A stretch of 12,777 bases of DNA from Rhodoferax sp. (GTDB lineage Bacteria; Pseudomonadota; Gammaproteobacteria; Burkholderiales; Burkholderiaceae_C): assembly GCA_017880985.1 (NCBI GenBank), contig JADGRK010000035.1:1-12777 (forward strand), given 5' to 3'. The notes under the pieces are model-generated. The model was not told the DNA's origin, ran no database searches, and was given only the letters and a program-made list of their open reading frames with translations. This document shows, piece after piece, positions 5,219 through 12,422 of this stretch; within the stretch, counting starts at the first letter, position 1, and each line of letters opens with the position of its first letter. Both the position numbers and the translations under genes were made by a program.

Positions 5219-8200
5219 ATGGATTTACCCAAACTCAACCCTGGCAAGCGTTACACGCTGCCCCGTCCCGTGGGCTCAGCCGATGCGCTAGTGCTGGCGC
5301 AACTCGGCTTGCGCGAGAAAGCTGGTGGCAAAGTCACAGCCGTCGTCACCGCCGACGCGACAGATGCCCAGCGCCTGATCGACGAGATGGCGTTCTTTGC
5401 ACCCGACTTGCGTTGCGCGCTGTTCCCCGACTGGGAAACCCTGCCTTACGACACGTTTTCACCACACCAGGACTTGATCAGCGAGCGGCTTGCGACTCTT
5501 TGGCGCATCAGCCAGCGGGACAAGGAAACCGGGGCCGACGTGGTCATCGTACCCGCCACCACCGCACTCTACCGGCTGGCGCCCCCGGGTTTTCTGGCGG
5601 GCTACACCTTTCACTTCCAGGTCAACCAAAAGCTGGATGAAGCCAAATTCAAGGCCCAGTTGACCCTGGCCGGCTACAGCCACGTCAGCCAGGTAGTCAG
5701 CCCGGGCGAGTACGCAGTACGCGGTGGCCTGATTGATCTCTTCCCGATGGGCAGCGCCGTGCCCTACCGCGTCGATCTGTTTGACGACGAAATCGACAGC
5801 ATCCGCACCTTTGACCCCGACAGCCAGCGCAGCCTGTACCCGGTGCCCGAGGTGCGCCTGTTGCCGGGCCGCGAGTTTCCGATGGACGACGACGCCCGAG
5901 CCCGCTTTCGCAACCGCTGGCGTGAACTGCTGGAAGGCGACCCGACCAAAAGCCGCATCTACAAAGACATTGGCAACGGTGTCGCCACCGCCGGCATCGA
6001 GTACTACCTGCCGCTGTTCTTTGATGAAACGGCGACCGTGTTTGACTACCTGGGGACGGACGCGACAGTCGTGCTGCACGGTGACCTGGAGCCGGCTTTC
6101 CAGCATTTCTGGCAGGACACCAAAGAGCGCTACCGGCTGGTGCAGGGCGACCCCGAGCGCCCCGCCCTGCCGCCGGAGTCGCTGTTTTTGAGCACCGAGC
6201 AGTTTTATGCCCGGGCGAACGAATATGCGCAGTTGGCGATTCGGCCCCTGGCTGTCATCCCGGACCTGATCCGGGATCCATGGATTGCCAGTGCTGAAAC
6301 CCCGGACCTGATCCGGGGCCGCAATGACAATGAAAAACCAAGTGCTTACGTCGAGTTCGAAACCCTGCCTGCGCTCACCGTGGTGCGGGGTGCCGACGAC
6401 CCGCTGGCACGCCTGAAAGATCACATTCGCCACACGACCCAGCGCGTGCTGGTGCTGGCCGAAAGCGAAGGCCGCAAAACCAGCCTGCTTGATTTTCTGC
6501 ACACCAACCACCTGAGTCCACCGTCGTTCGATTCACTCGCCGAATTTGAGCGCAGCGATGAAAAGCTGGGCATTGCCACCTCGTCACTGAACACCGGCTT
6601 CGCGTGGCTTGAAGCAGGCATTGATTTCGTCACTGAAACCGAACTGTTCGCAGCCGGCCCCACCACCCGCCGACGCAAAAAACAGGAGCAGGTGAGTGAC
6701 GTTGAAGCACTGATCAAGGACCTGAGCGAGCTCAACGTCGGCGACCCGGTCGTCCATTCTGCCCACGGCATCGGCCGCTACCGGGGCCTGATCAACCTTG
6801 ATCTGGGTCAGGTATTGCCCAACGGTGAACCGGAGGTACAGGAGTTCTTGCATCTGGAATACGCTGACAAGGCCACCCTGTATGTGCCGGTCAGCCAGTT
6901 GCAGCTCATCAGCCGCTACACCGGTGTCAGCGCAGACGAAGCGCCCTTGCACAAACTTGGCTCCGGCCAGTGGGAAAAAGCCAAGCGCAAAGCGGCCGAG
7001 CAAGTGCGTGACAGTGCCGCTGAGCTGCTCAACATCTACGCTCGCCGTGCCGCGCGCGAAGGCCACGCGTTCAGATACAGCCCCACCGACTACGAAGCCT
7101 TCGCCAATGAGTTTGGCTTTGAAGAAACACCGGATCAAAGCGCCGCCATCCACGCCGTCATTCAAGACATGATCAGCCCGCGCCCGATGGACCGGCTGAT
7201 CTGTGGCGATGTCGGTTTTGGCAAGACCGAAGTCGCCCTGCGCGCGGCTTTTATTGCCATCACTGGTGGGCGGCAGGTGGCTTTTTTGGCTCCCACCACA
7301 CTGCTGGCCGAGCAACATTACCAGACGCTGCTGGACCGCTTTGCCAAATGGCCGGTGAAGGTGGCTGAGATGAGCCGTTTTCGCTCTGGCAAAGAGATCA
7401 CCGCCGCACTCAAAGGCGTGGCGGATGGCACCATCGACATTGTGGTGGGCACGCACAAATTGCTCAGCCAAAACACGCATTTCAAAAATCTGGGCCTGCT
7501 CATCATCGACGAAGAACACCGTTTTGGCGTGCGCCACAAGGAGCAAATGAAGGCTTTTCGTGCCGAAGTCGATGTGCTCACCCTGACTGCCACACCGATC
7601 CCGCGCACGCTGGGCATGGCGCTGGAAGGTCTGCGCGATTTAAGCGTGATTGCCACCGCGCCGCAGCGCCGTCTGGCGATCAAGACCTTTGTCCGCACCG
7701 AAGGCAACGGCGTGATCCGCGAAGCCGTGCTGCGCGAGCTCAAGCGCGGCGGGCAGGTCTACTTTTTGCACAATGAAGTGGAGACCATCGAGAACCGCCG
7801 CGCCAAGCTGGAGGAACTGCTGCCCGAAGCCCGCATTGCCGTGGCCCACGGCCAGATGCCTGAGCGTCAGTTGGAGAGCGTGATGCGCGACTTTGTAGCG
7901 CAGCGCAGCAACCTGCTGCTGTGCTCCACCATCATCGAGACCGGCATTGACGTGCCTACCGCCAACACCATCGTCATCGCGCGCGCCGACAAGTTTGGCT
8001 TGGCGCAGTTGCACCAGTTGCGCGGCCGCGTGGGCCGCAGCCACCACCAGGCTTATGCCTATCTGATGGTGCCCGATCTGGAAGGATTGACCAAACAGGC
8101 GCAGCAGCGGCTTGATGCCATTCAAGCCATGGAAGAACTCGGCAGCGGTTTTTACCTGGCCATGCACGACCTGGAAATTCGCGGTGCCGGTGAGGTGCTG

Positions 8201-8782
8201 GGCGAAAACCAGAGCGGAAATATGATGGAGATCGGCTTTCAGCTTTATAACGAAATGCTGTCCGAGGCGGTGCGTTGCCTCAAGGCGGGTGTCGAGCCTG
8301 ATTTACTCAGCCCGCTCAACGTCACCACCGACATCAACCTGCACGCCCCGGCGCTGCTGCCCGACGATTATTGTGGCGACGTTCATTTGCGTCTTTCGTT
8401 CTATAAAAAGCTCGCCACGGCGAAAAGCACCGACCAGATCGACGCGCTGATGGAAGAAATCGTGGACCGCTTCGGCAAACTGCCGGCCCAGGCGCAAACG
8501 CTGATCGACGTGCACCGCCTGCGTGTCATCAGCCAGCCCTATGGTGTGCTGAAGGTCGATGCCGCTCCCGGCGTGATCACCATCACCTTCAAGAAGAACC
8601 CGCCGATTGATCCGATGAAGATCATTGCGATGATCCAGAAAAACAAGCACATCAAGCTGGCTGGGAGCGAAAAGCTGCGCATTGAGCGCGCGCTGCCCGA
8701 AGCAAAAGAGCGGGCGCAGATGGTGCGCGATGTGCTGCGAGGTTTGGGGCAGCCGTTGGTGAAAGTGGCCGAAAATATATGA
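5219..8782 (+). CDS. mfd: transcription-repair coupling factor Mfd, with in-frame repeat-encoded insert
   Basis: Superfamily 2 DNA translocase that removes RNA polymerase stalled at lesions and recruits UvrA for nucleotide excision repair. It is 1187 aa against 1148 in E. coli. Modules in order: UvrB-like N-terminal region (about 1-340) with LFPDWETLPYD and the YAVRGGLIDLFPMGS block; middle domain (~377-490); RNA-polymerase-interacting CarD-like domain from DLSELNVGDPVVHSAHGIGRY (501-521); translocase motor with Walker A GDVGFGKT (663-670), DEEH (764-767), TATPIPRTLG (790-799) and the GRVGRSHHQAYAY block (936-948); C-terminal TRCF domain to 1187. All motor motifs look intact. Residues ~345-371 (AVIPDLIRDPW... 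to ...GRNDN) have no counterpart in the family as I know it; they are encoded by a palindromic repeat at 6252-6329 and account for most of the excess length. The ATG at 5219 has no strong Shine-Dalgarno. Confidence 0.97.
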   Translation: MDLPKLNPGKRYTLPRPVGSADALVLAQLGLREKAGGKVTAVVTADATDAQRLIDEMAFFAPDLRCALFPDWETLPYDTFSPHQDLISERLATLWRISQRDKETGADVVIVPATTALYRLAPPGFLAGYTFHFQVNQKLDEAKFKAQLTLAGYSHVSQVVSPGEYAVRGGLIDLFPMGSAVPYRVDLFDDEIDSIRTFDPDSQRSLYPVPEVRLLPGREFPMDDDARARFRNRWRELLEGDPTKSRIYKDIGNGVATAGIEYYLPLFFDETATVFDYLGTDATVVLHGDLEPAFQHFWQDTKERYRLVQGDPERPALPPESLFLSTEQFYARANEYAQLAIRPLAVIPDLIRDPWIASAETPDLIRGRNDNEKPSAYVEFETLPALTVVRGADDPLARLKDHIRHTTQRVLVLAESEGRKTSLLDFLHTNHLSPPSFDSLAEFERSDEKLGIATSSLNTGFAWLEAGIDFVTETELFAAGPTTRRRKKQEQVSDVEALIKDLSELNVGDPVVHSAHGIGRYRGLINLDLGQVLPNGEPEVQEFLHLEYADKATLYVPVSQLQLISRYTGVSADEAPLHKLGSGQWEKAKRKAAEQVRDSAAELLNIYARRAAREGHAFRYSPTDYEAFANEFGFEETPDQSAAIHAVIQDMISPRPMDRLICGDVGFGKTEVALRAAFIAITGGRQVAFLAPTTLLAEQHYQTLLDRFAKWPVKVAEMSRFRSGKEITAALKGVADGTIDIVVGTHKLLSQNTHFKNLGLLIIDEEHRFGVRHKEQMKAFRAEVDVLTLTATPIPRTLGMALEGLRDLSVIATAPQRRLAIKTFVRTEGNGVIREAVLRELKRGGQVYFLHNEVETIENRRAKLEELLPEARIAVAHGQMPERQLESVMRDFVAQRSNLLLCSTIIETGIDVPTANTIVIARADKFGLAQLHQLRGRVGRSHHQAYAYLMVPDLEGLTKQAQQRLDAIQAMEELGSGFYLAMHDLEIRGAGEVLGENQSGNMMEIGFQLYNEMLSEAVRCLKAGVEPDLLSPLNVTTDINLHAPALLPDDYCGDVHLRLSFYKKLATAKSTDQIDALMEEIVDRFGKLPAQAQTLIDVHRLRVISQPYGVLKVDAAPGVITITFKKNPPIDPMKIIAMIQKNKHIKLAGSEKLRIERALPEAKERAQMVRDVLRGLGQPLVKVAENI
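6252..6329. repeat. palindromic repeat element inside mfd (copy B)
   Basis: CTGTCAT at the left end (6252-6258) and ATGACA at the right (6324-6329) form the inverted ends. Inside are CCCGGA-CCTGA-TCCGGG (6259-6275), the palindrome ATCCATGGAT (6276-6285) and CCCCGGA-CCTGA-TCCGGGG (6300-6318). Read on the minus strand it follows copy A: it starts with the identical TGTCATTGCG, shares ATCCATGGA, and ends CCGGATCAG-TCCGG-ATGACAG. It is longer than A by an extra hairpin arm and spacer. The span is 78 bp, exactly 26 codons, with no stop in the mfd frame. Confidence 0.85.
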
Positions 8783-8828
8783 CAAATATGCCTCTAGCCA
8801 CCGTCCTGCCTTCATAAGCAGCTATTAG
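8783..8828 (-). repeat. ATAGCTGCT-family repeat filling the mfd-serB gap
   Basis: It begins at the base after the mfd stop codon. Read on the minus strand it starts TAATAGCTGCTTATGAAGG and ends GGCTAGAGGCATATTTG. I remember very similar sequences scattered between genes in Rhodoferax and related Comamonadaceae, but cannot search here. Within the window it is related to 4784-4827 (28 of 44 bases) and shares ATAGCTGCT with 1708-1726. No terminator structure was seen, so mfd may read through into serB. Confidence 0.55.
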
Positions 8829-8844
8829 AACAATAGTAATCTAA

Positions 8845-9564
8845 ATGGATATGAAAGCCACTGAATTTGCCCCCGACCTCAGCATTCGCGGCGTCACGCC
8901 CCCGTTGCGCTTGAGCGACTTCAAACTCATCGCCTTCGACATGGACTCCACGCTCATCAACATCGAGTGTGTGGACGAAATCGCAGACATGGTCGGTCGC
9001 AAGGCGGAGGTAGCGGCCATTACCGAAGCTGCGATGCAGGGCGAGACAGGCGACTACAAAGAAAGCCTGCGCCAGCGGGTGGCTTTGCTCCAGGGCGTCA
9101 GCGAAGCCGACATGGAGGCGATTTACCGAAGGCGTCTGCAACTCAACCCCGGTGCCGCCGAACTGGTCGCGGCCTGCAAAAAAGCCGGGCTCAAAGTGCT
9201 GCTGGTCTCGGGCGGCTTCACTCACTTCACCGATCGCGTGCGCGACCGGCTCGGCATCGATTACACCCGCGCCAACGTGTTGGAGGTACAAAACGGCCGG
9301 CTCACCGGTCGCATGGTCGATCAAGCCTGGGGCGACATCTGTGATGGCGAGGAAAAGCGCACCATGCTGCTGGAAACCTGCGCCTTGCTTGGAATCAGCC
9401 CCCGGCAGGCGATTGCCATGGGCGACGGTGCCAACGACCTGCCGATGATGGGCGAAGTCGGCCTGTCAGTGGCTTTTCACGCCAAGTCGCCAGTCCGCGA
9501 GTTTGCCAACGTGTGCATCAACAGCGGCGGGCTGGATCGACTGCTGACGATCTTTCAGTCCTGA
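8845..9564 (+). CDS. serB: phosphoserine phosphatase
   Basis: HAD-superfamily phosphatase that hydrolyses O-phospho-L-serine, the last step of serine synthesis. It has 239 aa. Motif I DMDST (32-36) has nucleophile Asp32 and general acid Asp34, and is followed by the SerB-specific INIECVDEIADMVG. The cap segment EAAMQGETGDYKESLRQRVALLQG (61-84) is typical. Motif II VSGGF (121-125) has Ser122. Lys171 lies in EEKRTMLLE, and motif III GDGANDLPMM (193-202) has Asp194 and Asp198. The short N-terminus lacks the ACT-like domain of longer SerB proteins, as in many betaproteobacteria. The ATG at 8845 leaves about 27 residues before motif I; a Shine-Dalgarno is not evident. It is on the same strand as mfd, 62 bp downstream, and ends 17 bp from the end of the convergent trpB2. 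Confidence 0.95.
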   Translation: MDMKATEFAPDLSIRGVTPPLRLSDFKLIAFDMDSTLINIECVDEIADMVGRKAEVAAITEAAMQGETGDYKESLRQRVALLQGVSEADMEAIYRRRLQLNPGAAELVAACKKAGLKVLLVSGGFTHFTDRVRDRLGIDYTRANVLEVQNGRLTGRMVDQAWGDICDGEEKRTMLLETCALLGISPRQAIAMGDGANDLPMMGEVGLSVAFHAKSPVREFANVCINSGGLDRLLTIFQS

Positions 9565-9581
9565 ACCCTGGTGTCATTGCG

Positions 9582-10952
9582 TCAGGTCGGCTCCGGCACG
9601 CTGGGCAGACCCGCCAGCGCCATCGCCAATTCACTCTCGTCGTAGTGCTCATCGGTCAATTCACCGGCAAAGTACTTCTGGTAGGACGTCATGTCAAAGT
9701 GCCCGTGACCACACAGATTGAACAGGATGGTTTCTGCCTTGCCCTCGCGCTTGCAGCGCAAGGCCTCTTCAATCGCACCCTTGATGGCGTGATTCGCCTC
9801 GGGTGCCGGCACGATGCCCTCATTGCGGGCAAACAGCACACCCGCTTCAAAGCACTCGACCTGGTTGTAGGCGACCGCCTCCAACAGGCCCAATTCCTTG
9901 CAGTGCGACACCAAAGGTGCCATGCCGTGGTAGCGCAGGCCGCCGGCATGAAAGCCTGGTGGCGTGAACTGACTGCCCAGAGTGTGCATCTTGGTCAACG
10001 GCGTCATGTGCCCGGTGTCGCCAAAGTCATAGGCGTACTTGCCGCGCGTGAGTGACGGGCAGGCTGCGGGCTCCACCGCCACGAAGCGCGGCTTGGGGCC
10101 GCCACGCAAACCGTGCCCCATGAAGGGAAAAGCGATGCCGGCAAAGTTGGAGCCGCCACCCGTGCACCCCACCACCACGTCGGGCCAGGCATCCGCCATC
10201 CGCATCTGTTCCATCGCTTCCAGACCGATAACGGTCTGATGCAACAGGACATGGTTCAACACCGATCCCAGCGCATATTTGGTATCGTCACGCTGCACCG
10301 CCAGCTCCACGGCTTCAGAGATGGCAATACCCAAGCTACCGGGATGATTGGGGTTTTTGGCCAGCACCGAGCGGCCATATACCGTCTCGTTGGAAGGTGA
10401 CGCCACGCATCGGGCTCCATAGGTTTCGATTACCGCGCGTCGATACGGCTTCTGGTCATAAGACACGCGCACCTGGAATACCTCGACTTCCATCCCATAC
10501 AGGGAGCCCGAAAATGCCAGCGCCGTGCCCCACTGACCAGCACCCGTCTCAGTCACCAACCGCTTGATTCCCTCCTCCTTATTGAAAAAAGCCTGTGCCA
10601 CGGCGGTATTGGGTTTGTGACTGCCGGCCGGGCTGCCGCCTTCGTATTTGTAAAAAATCTTGGCCGGCGTACCAAGCGCTTTTTCCAGTCGATGCGCGCG
10701 AAAAAGTGGCGCTGGCCGCCATAGTCGATAGACATCCCGCACCGGTTCCGGAATCTCGATTTCACGCTCCAGGCTCACTTCCTGCATGATCAAGGCCATT
10801 GGGAACAAGGGTGCCAAGTCATCCGGACCCACTGGCTTCATGGTGCCAGGGTGCAACACCGCCGGCAAAGGTTTGGGCAAATCAGCCTGCAAGTTGTACC
10901 AAAACTTTGGCATCTGGTTTTCGTTCAAAAGATACTTGGTTTGCTTGCTCAT
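9582..10952 (-). CDS. trpB2: TrpB2-type tryptophan synthase beta chain
   Basis: PLP-dependent enzyme that joins indole and L-serine to make tryptophan. TrpB2 forms usually act without a partner TrpA and may recycle free indole. It has 456 aa from the chosen start, beginning MSKQTKYLLNENQMPKFWYN, which is the TrpB2-type N-terminus. PLP Lys113 lies in GGSPAGSHKPNTAVAQAF (this SHKPN is the TrpB2 form of the motif). Then come ETGAGQWGTALAF (~135-147), the phosphate-binding GCTGGGSN (262-269), the HMTPLTKMHTLG block and LFNLCGHGHFDM near the C-terminus. A longer in-frame start at 10997 is rejected: AGGAG lies 5 nt before the ATG at 10952, and a promoter candidate places transcription start close to 10997. 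No trpA, trpF or trpB1 is nearby. It is convergent with serB, whose product supplies serine. Confidence 0.94.
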   Translation of the reverse strand: MSKQTKYLLNENQMPKFWYNLQADLPKPLPAVLHPGTMKPVGPDDLAPLFPMALIMQEVSLEREIEIPEPVRDVYRLWRPAPLFRAHRLEKALGTPAKIFYKYEGGSPAGSHKPNTAVAQAFFNKEEGIKRLVTETGAGQWGTALAFSGSLYGMEVEVFQVRVSYDQKPYRRAVIETYGARCVASPSNETVYGRSVLAKNPNHPGSLGIAISEAVELAVQRDDTKYALGSVLNHVLLHQTVIGLEAMEQMRMADAWPDVVVGCTGGGSNFAGIAFPFMGHGLRGGPKPRFVAVEPAACPSLTRGKYAYDFGDTGHMTPLTKMHTLGSQFTPPGFHAGGLRYHGMAPLVSHCKELGLLEAVAYNQVECFEAGVLFARNEGIVPAPEANHAIKGAIEEALRCKREGKAETILFNLCGHGHFDMTSYQKYFAGELTDEHYDESELAMALAGLPSVPEPT

Positions 10953-10957
10953 CAATG

Positions 10958-10962
10958 CTCCT
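10958..10962 (-). promoter_or_regulatory. ribosome binding site fixing the trpB2 start
   Basis: AGGAG on the minus strand, followed by CATTG and the ATG at 10952. It decides for the 456-aa protein over the 471-aa reading frame that starts at 10997. Confidence 0.75.
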
Positions 10963-11004
10963 GAGTGAAATTGAAATAGACACAGCCCTTGAGCCATCGT
11001 AGCG

Positions 11005-11032
11005 AGTATGCCCGTGATTTCCGCTGTATCAA
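11005..11032 (-). promoter_or_regulatory. sigma70-like promoter for trpB2
   Basis: On the minus strand, TTGATA (11032-11027) and CATACT (11010-11005) are separated by 16 bp. Expected transcription start is near 10998, giving a leader of roughly 45 nt with the AGGAG site near its end. Found by eye. Confidence 0.4.
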
Positions 11033-11169
11033 TGAGTTGGCAAGTTCGGGTTTACCCGCAGCCAACGGGTCGCGCCGCGGCATGACAACATAAAAACTCG
11101 GTCTGTAGGCGGGCCTGCTGGCAGTATGAGATAGACACCATTTCTTGCACTGGAAACCTTTTCATAAAA

Positions 11170-11253
11170 ATGGAAACCCTCGCCGTCCACGGCGGCTGCA
11201 GGCCCGACCCGACCACCAGAACGGTGGCGGTGCCGATCTACCAAACCGCAACC
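11170..11253 (+). pseudogene. 5' fragment of a metY-like O-acetylhomoserine sulfhydrylase gene
   Basis: The first 28 codons read METLAVHGGCRPDPTTRTVA followed by VPIYQTAT. This is the N-terminus of O-acetylhomoserine aminocarboxypropyltransferase (Cys/Met-metabolism PLP enzymes), where VAVPIYQTTS normally continues with a phenylalanine/aspartate-rich segment. Here similarity ends after YQTAT. The frame runs on into DNA that is antisense to the methyltransferase gene and stops at 11418 without any recognisable PLP-enzyme sequence. About 400 residues, including the PLP lysine, are absent. Cys10 replaces the usual aromatic residue after GG, a further sign of decay. The break lies near 11254, a few bases before a 10-bp direct repeat. 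The 217 bp upstream (10953-11169) hold the trpB2 promoter and perhaps the old metY promoter, but I could not define the latter. Confidence 0.75.
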
Positions 11254-11260
11254 AAGGCGT

Positions 11261-11270
11261 TAGGCCTGAC
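11261..11270 (+). repeat. 10-bp direct repeat, left copy
   Basis: TAGGCCTGAC here is identical to 12659-12668. The two copies bracket the block holding the methyltransferase, the desulfurase fragment and the TssA fragment. The left copy lies one base before the methyltransferase stop codon and a few bases past the metY break. Confidence 0.4.
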
Positions 11271-11271
11271 C

Positions 11272-11967
11272 TCACTGTTTCACACAAAGAGTGTGACCAA
11301 AGGGCAGGTTTGCGACAGCGCCTTTTCGTTCGACATCACCGCTGACGAGCAGGAACGCGCCCCAAGGGAGCCTATTCGGGAGGGCACGTTCCACGGCTTG
11401 CGCGAGTTCTGTCCCTGACGGAAGGAAAATCGCGGTACTGAAACGGACATGTTCGACCGGCAGTTCCTCCAGGACATCATCAAGTTCTCCCCGGGTGTGC
11501 CAATGAGCGCCCTGGTAAGCGCCCTTGCCGCCCCCTCGGCCCTTGTCGAGCCACAGCAGGCTATGCCGGTTGAGCAATCCAAGCACGAAGCGCCGCCGCG
11601 TCACTCGCACGATCTCTGCCATCGCACGCGGCCAGTCGTCTACGAAGCACAACGCTGTGATCGAAATGACTTGATCGAAAGATTGGTCGGGGAAAGGCAG
11701 GTGGCAAGCGTCCCCTTCCACATAGGATATATCGTGATCCGACCGCTGGCGGGCAAAATCGAGCGCGTCGGCATCGACGTCCAGGCCGGTCACGTCAAGG
11801 CCTGCGTCAGCAAGGCGACGGGTGAACCACCCGGTACCACAACCCACGTCGAGCAGGTTTTTCCCGGGAGTCGTATCGAGGTGGCGACATAGAAGCTCGA
11901 ATTCAACGTCGCCGACCCAGCGTCCGCGCGGACTGTCATACCACGCGTCGTACTCTTCTGGTGTCAC
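11272..11967 (-). CDS. class I SAM-dependent methyltransferase
   Basis: A 231-aa Rossmann-fold methyltransferase of the Methyltransf_11 type. The SAM-binding motif I LLDVGCGTGWFTRRLADAG sits at about 38-56. The acidic residue of motif II is in GLDVDADAL (61-69), then EGDACHLPFPDQSFDQVIS (84-102) and ALCFVDDWPRAMAEIVRV follow. The N-terminal TPEEYDAWYDSPRGRWVG is common in small-molecule methyltransferases of this group. I chose the GTG at 11967: its GTGA overlaps the stop of the upstream desulfurase-like frame by 4 nt, the classic coupled arrangement. A TTG at 11988 would add 7 residues. The substrate is unknown. Pairing with a selenocysteine-lyase-like gene hints at sulfur or selenium chemistry, but this is only context. 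The gene looks complete, though its partner is broken, so its expression is doubtful. Confidence 0.8.
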   Translation of the reverse strand: MTPEEYDAWYDSPRGRWVGDVEFELLCRHLDTTPGKNLLDVGCGTGWFTRRLADAGLDVTGLDVDADALDFARQRSDHDISYVEGDACHLPFPDQSFDQVISITALCFVDDWPRAMAEIVRVTRRRFVLGLLNRHSLLWLDKGRGGGKGAYQGAHWHTRGELDDVLEELPVEHVRFSTAIFLPSGTELAQAVERALPNRLPWGAFLLVSGDVERKGAVANLPFGHTLCVKQ

Positions 11968-12422
11968 AGGCTGGCCACCGTCCGCCAAGTTTCAATCAAG
12001 CCGTTGGCGGCACGGTTCACTTCGTCGAGCGTCGTCATGGTGCCTACAGACAGCCACACGGCCCCGGCCGCCCGCACAGAATCGACGCCGATCGCGGCCA
12101 ATACGCCACTGACAGCGTCGTGCTCCGAATGACAGGCTGAACCGAGCGACGCAGCGACGATCTGACTGGCTTGGTCCAGCAGCCCCCGTCCGCTTGTCCC
12201 CGGAAAGGATACATGGAGCGTATTGGGAAGACGCTGATCGGGGTGGCCATTGAGGATTAGACCCGGTATCGCCTCGATCAACAGGGCATGGAGTTGATCA
12301 CGCAGTTCACGCAGATGGCGGGTTGCCTGAGGCAGTCGCTCCCGCGCAAGCCGTGCCGCGACCCCAAAACCGACAATGGCTGGGACGTTCTCGGTGCCGG
12401 GTCGCAAGCCTGCGTCAGCCAC
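11964..12422 (-). pseudogene. 3' fragment of a selenocysteine lyase / cysteine desulfurase-like gene
   Basis: The open frame encodes the last ~150 residues of a NifS/SCLY-type class V PLP enzyme, which removes sulfur or selenium from (seleno)cysteine. It opens AGLRPGTENVPAIVGFGVAA, which in complete enzymes follows GGGQE about 220 residues in. It continues RLPNTLHVSFPG (64-75) and the active-site loop SLGSACHSEHDAVSGVLAAIG (92-112), with Cys97 as the likely persulfide cysteine. The CHSEH context is closer to selenocysteine lyases than to IscS. The PLP lysine half is missing. In the substrate-binding arginine motif (usually AVRLS-GR-TT), the Arg is Trp123 and the second Arg is Thr. The apparent GTG start at 12422 is an accident of the fusion to a TssA fragment. 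It is almost certainly non-functional. It overlaps the methyltransferase by 4 nt. Confidence 0.75.

Noticed and set aside
5459..6511. 350-codon open frame on the minus strand across mfd
   Set aside because: It is antisense to a clear Mfd coding frame, shows no family features, and its length follows from high GC content.
6584..7546. 320-codon open frame on the minus strand across the Mfd motor region
   Set aside because: It lies opposite intact Mfd domains (RNA-polymerase-interacting and Walker A/DEEH blocks) and has no recognisable domain of its own.
10953..10997. N-terminal extension of TrpB2 starting at 10997
   Set aside because: The AGGAG site and family-typical N-terminus favour 10952, and the promoter candidate starts transcription at about 10998.
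11048..11087. Third, degenerate copy of the palindromic element upstream of the metY fragment
   Set aside because: GGGTTTACCCGCA and CGGCATGACA resemble parts of copy A, but the middle does not align and the left inverted end is missing.
11090..11169. SAM-responsive riboswitch or other leader before the metY fragment
   Set aside because: I looked because methionine genes often have one, but found no recognisable conserved core, only scattered short inverted repeats.
11968..11988. TTG start at 11988 for the methyltransferase
   Set aside because: GTG at 11967 gives a 4-nt stop/start overlap with the upstream frame and a more usual N-terminus.
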